This document shows, piece after piece, positions 56,034 through 63,630 of a stretch of 63,946 nt of DNA. Numbering within the stretch: the first letter of the stretch is position 1; the number at the start of each line of letters is the position of its first letter. Both the position numbers and the translations under genes were made by a program. Location: contig JAWXBJ010000147.1 of the NCBI GenBank assembly GCA_034439955.1, positions 1 through 63,946 of the forward strand, in the 5' to 3' direction. Source of the stretch: UBA7672 sp034439955 (lineage in GTDB: Bacteria > Pseudomonadota > Alphaproteobacteria > Caulobacterales > Hyphomonadaceae). The notes below the pieces were generated by a model. The model was not told the origin of the DNA. It saw only the letters and a program-made list of their open reading frames with translations, and did no database searches.

Positions 56034-56942
56034 ATGGCTGACGGCCCGGACGATGCTGACCCTGCTTCGCGGCCGAGGCTGCGCGACCGTCTCGCGCGGC
56101 TGGTAAGCGGCCGGGCGCTTGCGGCGCCGGAACCCCTTCCGGCGGCAAGAGACGCAAGTCCCGGCGCGATCCGGCTGCGGATCGCCGAATTCGAGGGCGC
56201 GAATGTCAGGGACGTGATGACATCCCGGGTGGATGTGGCGGCGGTCGAGATCGATGCAACGCTTCAGGAGGTGTTGAACCGCTTCGCCAGGGACGCTCAT
56301 TCCCGCATGCCCGTCTATCGCGACTCGATCGACGATGCGGTCGGCTTCGTGCACATCAAGGACGTCGTCGCCGAAATCGCCCGGGCGGGTTTGAGCCCGG
56401 AGACGCTGGCCTGCCAGCCGCTGGAAAGGCTGATGCGGGACATCATGTTCGTCCCGCAATCGATGCGTCTTCCCGATCTGCTCGTGCAGATGCAATCGAC
56501 ACGCATTCATATCGCGCTGGTGGTCGATGAGTATGGCGGCATTGGCGGCGTCGTCTGCCTCGAGGATCTCGTCGAACAGATTGTCGGCGAGATCGACGAC
56601 GAGCACGATGTCGATGCGCCGCCGGTCGTGCGAAAGGGGCGCTCTTCCTGGGAGGTCGATGGTCTCGCTCTTATCGACGATGTCGAACGGGAGACAGGCC
56701 TGGTGCTGTCGGTCGCGGCGTTTGAGGACGAGATCGACACGATCGGCGGTCTCGCTTCGGCGGTGGCGGGGCGCGTACCCCAGGTTGGCGATGTCGTCGA
56801 ACACCCGCACGGCCCGGTGATGGAAATCGTCGAAGCCGACCCCAGGCGGGTTATACGGATAAGATTGCGCGGCGCGCCCAGGACAGCCCCGGCGCCGGCT
56901 GCCGAATTGAAGGCCGCCGAGATCGACCGACAGGGCGCCTAG
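56034..56942 (+). CDS. HlyC/CorC-family CBS-domain protein
   Basis: 302 residues without membrane segments. Two CBS domains (about 60-185) start with VRDVMTSRVDVAAVEI, followed by VVDEYGGIGGVVCLEDLVEQIVGEIDDEHD, the CorC transporter-associated linker, and a C-terminal FAD-binding-fold CorC_HlyC domain. Relatives affect magnesium/cobalt efflux or membrane integrity. The start (ATG 56034) lies 2 bp after ybeY, as is typical of ybeY-corC-lnt. Confidence 0.93.
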   Translation: MADGPDDADPASRPRLRDRLARLVSGRALAAPEPLPAARDASPGAIRLRIAEFEGANVRDVMTSRVDVAAVEIDATLQEVLNRFARDAHSRMPVYRDSIDDAVGFVHIKDVVAEIARAGLSPETLACQPLERLMRDIMFVPQSMRLPDLLVQMQSTRIHIALVVDEYGGIGGVVCLEDLVEQIVGEIDDEHDVDAPPVVRKGRSSWEVDGLALIDDVERETGLVLSVAAFEDEIDTIGGLASAVAGRVPQVGDVVEHPHGPVMEIVEADPRRVIRIRLRGAPRTAPAPAAELKAAEIDRQGA

Positions 56943-56985
56943 GGAATCCTTCGATCAAACTGACTTGGTTTTGATCAAGGTTTCC
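56943..56985 (+). repeat. Dispersed palindromic repeat at corC stop
   Basis: GGAATCCTTCGATCAAA / TTTTGATCAAGGTTTCC form a hairpin starting directly at the corC stop codon. Same family as 31486 and 50213. Confidence 0.6.
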
Positions 56986-57083
56986 TCCAGCACGACCGGT
57001 TTGCAGGCTGGCGCCGCCGACGTAGATCGTGACTTTGGTTTCCAAGTGTGGGGGTCAGCCTCCAGGTTCCGGGGGATAGTCTC

Positions 57084-58748
57084 ATGACTCAGACGCAGTA
57101 CGCGCCCGGTGATTTTCCGGCGAGCCGCGGAAACCTGCTAACGCCGGCCTATCTCTGGCTCGTTCGCCAGCAACGGGCGCGAGCGCTCGGGCTGGCGGCC
57201 GGGTTCGGCGTCCTGGCCAATCTGGCGTTCCCGCCGATCTGGTTCTGGCCAGCGATGCTGATCGCCCTCTCGGGGCTGGTCTGGTTGCTGGACGGCGCCA
57301 AGCTCGCGCTGCGGCCAGGCCGTGCCGCCTTCTGGCGTGTGTTCGCATTTGGCTTCGCTTATTTCCTGGTGGGCCTGCACTGGATCGTGGCGGCGTTCCT
57401 GGTCGATCCCGGAGCGCATCTTTGGCTGATCTGGCTACCGCTCCTGATCCTGCCGGGCGGGCTGGCTCTTATCCTCGCCAGTGTGATGCTCCTCGCCTTT
57501 CAACTCTGGAGCACCGGTCCGGCGCGGCTGATCACCTTTTCCGTCCTGTTCATGGCGGCCGAATGGATACGGGGAGCGCTATTCGGTCTGGGCGGCCTGC
57601 CCTGGAATTTGCCCGGGATGGCGTGGGAGCCGGGCGGCGCAATCTCGCAGAGCGCTTCGATCTGGGGCATTTACGGCCTGTCGCTCCTGACGGTTGTCGC
57701 CCTGGCCTCGCCGGCGGCGCTGGCCGACCGGCGTCCGCGGGGCACGACAGCCCTGCGCGCCGCGCCAGCTATCGCTGCGGCGATCCTTTTTGGCGCGCTG
57801 TGGGGATGGGGATCGCAGCGGCTCTCGACAGTGGAGCAGCAGCCCGACGGCCCGATGGTGCGACTTGTCGAGGCCGGCGTTCCGCAGGCCGCCAAGTATG
57901 ATGAGGGCGTTGCAGCCGCGATGGTCCGGCGCTTCAGCGATCTCACCGGACCAGACGGGTCAGGCACGCCGTCGATCGTCATCTGGCCGGAAGGAGCGCT
58001 GCCATACTTTCTCTTCGAATGGCCCGAGGCCCTTGATCTCATCGCCGAGCGGCTGGGCGACCGGCGCCTGATCATTGGCGTCGCCCGACGCGAGCAGGCG
58101 GGCAGTTCTGGCGAAAAGACCTATAACAGCCTCACCGTGTTGAGTGGCGACAGCGCCTTGCGCGGTCCGCTGCAAATCTATGACAAGCACATGCTGGTGC
58201 CGTTCGGCGAATTCACACCGCTTGCCGATCTGATCGATCGGCTCGGAGTTGAAACCCTGCAGAAGCTGGCCCCGGGCGGTTTCAGTCCCGGGCCCCGGCC
58301 AGCGCCCGTGAAAGTTGTAGGAGTGCCCGCATTCGGACCCATGATCTGCTACGAAGCGATCTTTCCCGGTCTCGCCCCGGACGGGATCGACCGGCCCCAA
58401 TGGCTCGTCAATATTTCCAATGACAGCTGGTTTGGCGGGCTTTCGGGTCCCTATCAGCACGCCGCCCAGGCGCGATATCGAAGCATCGAGGAAGGCCTGC
58501 CGATGGCGCGGGTCGCGGCGGGGGGGCTGACGGGGATGATTGACGCCTACGGACGGTGGACGGCCCGCGGGTCGCCTGCCGATCCGGTGATCTACGGAGC
58601 GGACCCCGCCGGATGGAAGTCGAGCGTCGTCGATGCGCCCATTCCGCCGGTTGCCGCTCCCACGCCCTATTCGCGGTGGCGGGATGGTCTGTTCTGGATC
58701 ATTTTTCTCGGACTCAACCTCGGGTTGTTAGTTCTGCCGCGACGCTAG
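57084..58748 (+). CDS. lnt: Apolipoprotein N-acyltransferase
   Basis: 554 residues from ATG 57084 (GGGGGA 9 bases upstream). Six to seven N-terminal hydrophobic helices, then the nitrilase-like domain with the catalytic Glu in VIWPEGALP (about 302), Lys in YDKHMLVPFGEF (about 367) and Cys in GPMICYEAIFP (about 421), followed by the terminal helix LFWIIFLGLNLGLLVL. It N-acylates lipoproteins in the inner membrane; lipoproteins are encoded in this window (Sco, PCuAC). Confidence 0.96.
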   Translation: MTQTQYAPGDFPASRGNLLTPAYLWLVRQQRARALGLAAGFGVLANLAFPPIWFWPAMLIALSGLVWLLDGAKLALRPGRAAFWRVFAFGFAYFLVGLHWIVAAFLVDPGAHLWLIWLPLLILPGGLALILASVMLLAFQLWSTGPARLITFSVLFMAAEWIRGALFGLGGLPWNLPGMAWEPGGAISQSASIWGIYGLSLLTVVALASPAALADRRPRGTTALRAAPAIAAAILFGALWGWGSQRLSTVEQQPDGPMVRLVEAGVPQAAKYDEGVAAAMVRRFSDLTGPDGSGTPSIVIWPEGALPYFLFEWPEALDLIAERLGDRRLIIGVARREQAGSSGEKTYNSLTVLSGDSALRGPLQIYDKHMLVPFGEFTPLADLIDRLGVETLQKLAPGGFSPGPRPAPVKVVGVPAFGPMICYEAIFPGLAPDGIDRPQWLVNISNDSWFGGLSGPYQHAAQARYRSIEEGLPMARVAAGGLTGMIDAYGRWTARGSPADPVIYGADPAGWKSSVVDAPIPPVAAPTPYSRWRDGLFWIIFLGLNLGLLVLPRR

Positions 58749-58807
58749 TCTTAATGCTAGCAGGCGGTCTGGCGCCGTTCCGGCCGGGTCTGCCTCAAGG
58801 TCGGGCG

Positions 58808-59227
58808 GTGGAGAACAAACTTCCAAATTTCATCGACAAGCATGTTGGGCGGCGCCTGCGATGGCGGCGGCGTGAGCTCAGGCTGTCGCAGGAGGCCCTG
58901 GCGGCGAAGCTCGGACTCACCTTCCAGCAGGTGCAAAAATACGAACGGGGGGCGAACCGGATTTCGGCGGGGCGCCTTTTCGAACTGGCGCGTGCGCTCG
59001 ACACAAGCATCGCCTATTTTTACGAGGGCGCGGACGCCGTGAACCAGGCGGTGATGCGCGGCATGGCTGAGGACGGACCGGAATTCGCCGGGCTGATCGA
59101 CGCCGACGCCGTGGACCTCGTCATCGCCTTTCAGGCCATCGGCGATCCGGTTCTTCGTCGCAGCATCCTCACCATGGTCAAGAATTCGGCGGCCCTGTTC
59201 CTGAGGCCGGTCCCAGCCGGGGAGTAG
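58808..59227 (+). CDS. XRE-type helix-turn-helix regulator
   Basis: 139 residues from GTG 58808 (59 bp after lnt); an ATG-less upstream extension is open to 58754. The N-terminal VGRRLRWRRRELRLSQEALAAKLGLTFQQVQKYERGANRIS is split here only for length: the helix-turn-helix is residues 10-50. The C-terminal half lacks a known ligand-binding domain but contains a helical segment (DLVIAFQAIGDPVLRRSILTM). It resembles the small HTH regulators encoded just upstream of metK in other alphaproteobacteria. It may regulate metK, which has a palindrome in its promoter (inference). Confidence 0.9.
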   Translation: MENKLPNFIDKHVGRRLRWRRRELRLSQEALAAKLGLTFQQVQKYERGANRISAGRLFELARALDTSIAYFYEGADAVNQAVMRGMAEDGPEFAGLIDADAVDLVIAFQAIGDPVLRRSILTMVKNSAALFLRPVPAGE

Positions 59228-59308
59228 CGGTGCCGTCGCCTTGTCGCTTGCGCGACCGGTCATTGGTCATTAGCCGTCGCATGACTCCCTGAGTTTTTCG
59301 AAGGTCAC

Positions 59309-59324
59309 ATAAAGCTTTCTTTAT
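59309..59324 (+). promoter_or_regulatory. Palindromic operator candidate upstream of metK
   Basis: ATAAAG-CTTT-CTTTAT is a perfect 6-bp inverted repeat. It overlaps a plausible -10 region (TTATACG) about 55 bases before the metK start. The A/T-rich palindrome is the kind of site bound by SahR-like ArsR regulators on methionine-cycle genes; assignment is inference. Confidence 0.4.
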
Positions 59325-59378
59325 ACGATTTCCGGCGCTAGGAGTTGCCGCTTCAGGATTGTGTCCGGGGAGGTCGAA

Positions 59379-60572
59379 TTGGCGCGTTCAAGTTACATCT
59401 TCACCAGCGAAAGCGTGTCGGAAGGCCATCCCGACAAGGTGTGCGACCGCATCTCCGACGAGGTCGTTGACCTTTACTATCGCACCACGCTCGCCGAAGG
59501 CCTCGACCCGTGGGCGCTGCGCTGCGCCGCCGAAACCCTGGCGACCACCAACCGTGTCGTCATCGCCGGAGAATATCGCGGCACCGACAAGGTGACAAAG
59601 GAGCTGATCGCGCACCACACGCGCCTCGCCATCCGGGACATCGGCTACGCCCAGGAAGGATTTCACTGGGAAACTGCCAACATCGAAGTTCTCCTGCATG
59701 GTCAGTCCGAGCACATCGCCCAGGGTGTGGACGCCTCAGGCAACAAGGAAGAGGGCGCGGGCGACCAGGGCATCATGTTCGGCTACGCCACCAATGAAAC
59801 GCCGGAGCTGATGCCCGCGCCAATCCAGTTCAGCCACAAGATCCTCAAGCTGCTGGCCGATGCACGCCATGGCGGGGCTGAAAAAACCCTGGGGCCGGAC
59901 GCCAAGAGCCAGGTCACGGTTCGCTATGAGAATGGCAAGCCGGTGGAGTGTGTCTCGATCGTCCTTTCGACGCAGCACACGGACAAGAAGCAGACCAGCG
60001 ACGACATTCGCAAGATCGTCGAACCCTACATCCGCAAGGCCCTGGGCGACGTGTTGCCGATCGCCGGGAACTGCGTCTGGCACATCAATCCGACGGGTAC
60101 GTTCGTGATTGGCGGTCCCGATGGCGATTGCGGTCTTACCGGGCGAAAAATCATTGTCGACACCTATGGCGGAGCGGCGCCTCATGGCGGCGGCGCATTC
60201 TCGGGCAAGGACCCCACCAAGGTCGATCGCTCGGCGGCCTACGCGGCGCGCTACCTCGCCAAAAACGTCGTGGCGGCGGGTCTGGCCGACCGCTGCACCA
60301 TCCAGCTTTCCTATGCCATCGGCGTCCCCGAACCCCTGTCGGTCTACGCCAATTGCGACGGAACGGAAAAAGTGGACGTCGCCCGGCTTGAGGCGCGCCT
60401 GGGCGAGGTGATGGATCTCCGTCCGCGCGGCATCCGCAAGCATCTCGATCTCAACAAGGCGATCTATGCCCGCACTTCGGCCTATGGGCATTTCGGCCGC
60501 GAGCCAGACGCCGATGGCGGCTTCTCCTGGGAGAAGACCGATCTGGCCGAGAGCCTGAAGGGCCTGGGGTAG
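59379..60572 (+). CDS. metK: S-adenosylmethionine synthetase
   Basis: 397 residues. I prefer the TTG at 59379 because GGGGAGG stands 5 bases upstream and the product then begins M-ARSSYIFTSESVSEGHPDK, like E. coli MAKHLFTSESVSEGHPDK; a GTG six codons earlier (59361) is open but has that SD inside it. ATP/methionine motifs: GHPDK, GAGDQGIMFGYA (about 117-128), GGGAFSGKDPTKVDRS (about 265). It makes SAM, consumed by trmB and other methyltransferases downstream. A TTG start for a housekeeping gene suggests damped translation. Confidence 0.96.
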   Translation: MARSSYIFTSESVSEGHPDKVCDRISDEVVDLYYRTTLAEGLDPWALRCAAETLATTNRVVIAGEYRGTDKVTKELIAHHTRLAIRDIGYAQEGFHWETANIEVLLHGQSEHIAQGVDASGNKEEGAGDQGIMFGYATNETPELMPAPIQFSHKILKLLADARHGGAEKTLGPDAKSQVTVRYENGKPVECVSIVLSTQHTDKKQTSDDIRKIVEPYIRKALGDVLPIAGNCVWHINPTGTFVIGGPDGDCGLTGRKIIVDTYGGAAPHGGGAFSGKDPTKVDRSAAYAARYLAKNVVAAGLADRCTIQLSYAIGVPEPLSVYANCDGTEKVDVARLEARLGEVMDLRPRGIRKHLDLNKAIYARTSAYGHFGREPDADGGFSWEKTDLAESLKGLG

Positions 60573-60583
60573 AGAGTACGCTA

Positions 60584-60760
60584 GGTGCATTGAGCGTAGA
60601 GCAACCTCGTCCTCTTTGACGCAGACAGGTTGCTCGACACTTTTGAGATAGAGCACCTTTCATTGTTCAAGCCGATTTGGTTTGATCGAAGGATGCCCTG
60701 GCGAAATGCACCGTCGGCTATTGAGGTAGAAGCGGTGCATTTCGCTGTGCTCAATGCACC
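60584..60760 (+). repeat. Nested inverted-repeat element between metK and trmB
   Basis: Outer perfect 12-bp inverted repeats GGTGCATTGAGC (60584-60595) and GCTCAATGCACC (60749-60760). Inside lie three further structures: GAGCAACCT/AGGTTGCTC (60599-60635), a copy of the dispersed palindrome (60651-60697), and a perfect 13-bp stem GCGAAATGCACCG / CGGTGCATTTCGC (60701-60713 / 60733-60745). No open reading frame. Likely a composite of several hairpins or a non-autonomous MITE-like insertion. Confidence 0.55.
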
Positions 60761-60775
60761 CTGTGCGGTCCGGTC

Positions 60776-61468
60776 ATGACGGATCATTTTCTGGCGCACC
60801 GCCTGTACGGCCGGTCCGCTGGCAAGCCCTTGTCGGCGCGGCAGGTCCGGTTGATGGAGGACTTGCTTCCCCGGCTCGTCATTCCCGAAACGCCGTCGCG
60901 GGCGCTCGATCCCCGCACGCTGTTTGCCGGGCTGAATGAGGTCTGGCTCGAGATCGGATTTGGCGGGGGCGAGCATCTGGCAGGGCAGGCGTTGCTGCAC
61001 CGTGACGTCGGCATGCTCGGAGTCGAGCCGTTCCTCGATGGCGTCGCCAAGGTGCTTGGGCTGATCGATGACAGCGGTATCAGCAATGTCCGGCTGAAGC
61101 GCGGAGACGCGCGGCTTGTGGTCGAGCAATTCCCGGACGCCTCGCTCGACCGGGCCTTCATCCTGTTTCCCGACCCGTGGCCCAAGACGCGGCACCACAA
61201 GCGGCGGATCGTGCAGCCCGTGTTTGTCGGCGCGCTCGCGCGTGTGCTGAAGCCCGGGGCGAAGGTGAGATTCGCGACGGACTGGGCGGACTATGCCAAC
61301 GCCGCCCTGCATGATTTCATCGCCGACGGTCGGTTCGTCTGGACAGCGGAACAGGCTGGGGACTGGCGCACGCCGCCGGGCGACCATGTGACGACGCGCT
61401 ATCAGGAAAAGCGGCTGGGCGACTGCGCGCCAGTGTTTCTGGATTTCGTGTTTCAGCCCCCGGGTTAG
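60776..61468 (+). CDS. trmB: tRNA (guanine-N7)-methyltransferase TrmB
   Basis: 230 residues. Motif I WLEIGFGGGEHLAG and motif IV FPDPWPKTRHHKRR are the TrmB signatures. It methylates G46 of tRNA variable loops using SAM. It sits behind metK in the common metK-trmB order, separated only by the nested repeat element. The start ATG 60776 follows the right terminal repeat by 15 bases, so the element may affect its expression. Confidence 0.95.
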   Translation: MTDHFLAHRLYGRSAGKPLSARQVRLMEDLLPRLVIPETPSRALDPRTLFAGLNEVWLEIGFGGGEHLAGQALLHRDVGMLGVEPFLDGVAKVLGLIDDSGISNVRLKRGDARLVVEQFPDASLDRAFILFPDPWPKTRHHKRRIVQPVFVGALARVLKPGAKVRFATDWADYANAALHDFIADGRFVWTAEQAGDWRTPPGDHVTTRYQEKRLGDCAPVFLDFVFQPPG

Positions 61469-61525
61469 GTCTGGGAGGCGTTTGCTGAAGAGCGACATCT
61501 CACTTGGGCCGGAACCCGCGCCGTC

Positions 61526-62506
61526 TCAGGCGCAATCCTTCCCAGCGCCGCAATCGTCTATCTCGATCTCGACTGTCGCGTGGTCAATGCCGTGCGCTTC
61601 GTGCAGGCGAGCCTTGATCCGGGCGACGATGGCGGGGCCGAAGGCGATTTCGCCGATGCGGACGTGCAGGGTCATGAGCGCGTGTTTTTCGTCGAGCGAC
61701 CAGGCGTGGGCATGGTGAACGTCGAGCACGCCTTCGACATTGGCGACGAGGTCCTTCGCAACGACATCGACGTCAATTGCGCGCGGTGCGCCTTCGAGCA
61801 GGATGTGGCCGCTTTCTGTCACCAGCGTCCAGGCCGAGCGCAGAATGATCAGCGCGACGACGACGGAGAGAATGGGGTCGGCGGCCGTCCAGCCGGTCGC
61901 CATGATGATGAGGGCAGCAGCGATCGCCGCGATCGATCCGAGAAGGTCGCCCGCGACGTGAAGCAGGGCGCCCCGAACGTTGAGGTTGTCCCGGTCAGCG
62001 CCGTGAAGGATTGCAAAGGAGGCAATGTTTACGAAGAGGCCGATGCTCGCGATCAGCAGCATCGGACCTGCCAGAATCTCTCTTGTTTCGGTGAGCCGCA
62101 GGGCGGCCTCGACCGAAATCCAGACGGCGACGGCGAACAGCGCGAGACCGTTGACGAAAGCGGCGAGCACCGAGAAGCGGCGGAAGCCAAATGTGCGGCG
62201 GGCGTCGGCTGGCCGCCGGCCGATGCGAAAGCCGGCCCAGGCCAGCGCCAGGCTGGCGAAATCCGACAGCATGTGGCCGGCGTCAGCGATCAGGGCGAGC
62301 GAGCCCGCAATCACCCCACCGGCGACTTCGACGCCCATGAAAGCGCCTGTGAGGATGGCGGCGAGGCCGATGCGCCTCTCGCTCGTCTGATCATTGTCAT
62401 GGGAGTGAGAATGGTCATGCGCAGCGCGCGGGCGCCCGGCCTTGGTCTCTTCGCCGGCAGGCGCCCCTTGTCCGTGCGAATGGGTATGAGCCTGATCGTT
62501 CGGCAT
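61526..62506 (-). CDS. Cation diffusion facilitator (CDF) metal exporter
   Basis: 326 residues from ATG 62506; upstream M24 (62527) is less likely. The His-rich cytosolic head HTHSHGQG and HDHSHSHDND bind metal. Six transmembrane helices follow; the metal site helix has LIADAGHMLSDFA (HxxxD). A C-terminal cytoplasmic domain (about 215-325) shows HHAHAWSLDEKHALMTLHV. The family pumps Zn2+ (or Co, Cd, Fe) out using protons; the His-rich loop favours zinc. Divergent from glk. Confidence 0.94.
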   Translation of the reverse strand: MPNDQAHTHSHGQGAPAGEETKAGRPRAAHDHSHSHDNDQTSERRIGLAAILTGAFMGVEVAGGVIAGSLALIADAGHMLSDFASLALAWAGFRIGRRPADARRTFGFRRFSVLAAFVNGLALFAVAVWISVEAALRLTETREILAGPMLLIASIGLFVNIASFAILHGADRDNLNVRGALLHVAGDLLGSIAAIAAALIIMATGWTAADPILSVVVALIILRSAWTLVTESGHILLEGAPRAIDVDVVAKDLVANVEGVLDVHHAHAWSLDEKHALMTLHVRIGEIAFGPAIVARIKARLHEAHGIDHATVEIEIDDCGAGKDCA

Positions 62507-62614
62507 GCCCCATGCCGTATCCGGCATTTGCTGGAATAACAAATGAATACAATGCGATGGTATAGCGGCGCGGCCGCGTTGCGAGGCCCGGTCCATTCAG
62601 CCTAAAGTCGTGTC

Positions 62615-63613
62615 ATGACGAGCGATGCAGGTCCCATTCTGGTCGGCGATGTTGGCGGCACAAATGTCCGCTTCGCCATGGCCGCCGTCGGCGGCGACCG
62701 AGTGGAAATCTCCCGGACATGGAAACGATCCGGCGATGCTTTCCCGACATTCGAGGCCGCTGTTCTTGGCTATCTCGAATGGTCGGGTGCTCGCCCGGCA
62801 GGCGCCGCGTTCGGCCTCGCCGGAGCGGTGGTCGAGGGCCAGGTGCGCATGCTGCATCGGGACTGGTCGGCCGACCGCAGCGCACTGGCTGAACTTCTCG
62901 GCGTCGAGCGCGTCGTCGTCGTCAACGATTTCCAGGCCATGGCGCGGGCGGCGCCCGAACTCGGAGCTGCCGACGCCGACGACATCGCCCCGGGGCTCGC
63001 TGACCCGTCCGGGTCGATCGTGGTCACCGGGCCAGGCACCGGATTTGGCGTGGCGGTGCTGCGACAGCTGATGTCGGTTGAGGACCGCCGACATTGCTGG
63101 ATCGTCCTTGGCGGGGAGGGCGGCCATCAGGCGTTCGCGCCACAAACGGCGATCGAATGGGAGCTGGCGCTCAATCTTAGACGTCAATTTGGCTATGTGT
63201 CCAACGAGATGGTCGCGTCAGGCTCGGGTTTCGAGGCGACGCTGCGGGCGCTGGCGGCGGTTATGGGGCTTGCCTGTCCGCACCTGACGCCGGAAGCGGT
63301 GATCGAGCGGGCGGGCCGGGGCGACGCCCTGTGTCTCGAAATGTGCCGCCTGCGGGCGCGCACGGTGATGACCTCGGCGGGCGATACCGCGCTGCTGTCA
63401 AACGCCACGGGCGGCGTCTTTCTGGGAGGCGGGGTCAGCCTGCGGATCGCTCCCTGGCTGACGGAAAGGGAAGCGCTCGACCGCTTTTACGCGCGCGGCG
63501 TCCGGAGCGAATTGATGAGCGCCATCCCGGTCAAGCTGATCACGGCGGACACGGCGCCGCTGATTGGCGCCGCGTGGCTGTGGCTCGATGAAAGGGAGCG
63601 AGGCTGGCTGTAG
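62615..63613 (+). CDS. glk: Glucokinase (proteobacterial Glk type)
   Basis: 332 residues. ASKHA kinase: phosphate loop LVGDVGGTNVRFAMA (about 8-22), VTGPGTGFGVA (about 130), LGGEGGHQAF with the sugar-binding Glu-His, and GGVFLGGGVSLRI (adenosine). It phosphorylates glucose with ATP. Start ATG 62615 is clear. Divergent from the CDF exporter. Confidence 0.93.
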   Translation: MTSDAGPILVGDVGGTNVRFAMAAVGGDRVEISRTWKRSGDAFPTFEAAVLGYLEWSGARPAGAAFGLAGAVVEGQVRMLHRDWSADRSALAELLGVERVVVVNDFQAMARAAPELGAADADDIAPGLADPSGSIVVTGPGTGFGVAVLRQLMSVEDRRHCWIVLGGEGGHQAFAPQTAIEWELALNLRRQFGYVSNEMVASGSGFEATLRALAAVMGLACPHLTPEAVIERAGRGDALCLEMCRLRARTVMTSAGDTALLSNATGGVFLGGGVSLRIAPWLTEREALDRFYARGVRSELMSAIPVKLITADTAPLIGAAWLWLDERERGWL

Positions 63614-63630
63614 CCGCGCAAGGGTCCGGT

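Noticed and set aside
59228..59378. SAM or SAH riboswitch in the metK leader
   Set aside because: I could not assemble a conserved riboswitch core; only the short palindrome is convincing. A covariance-model search would decide.
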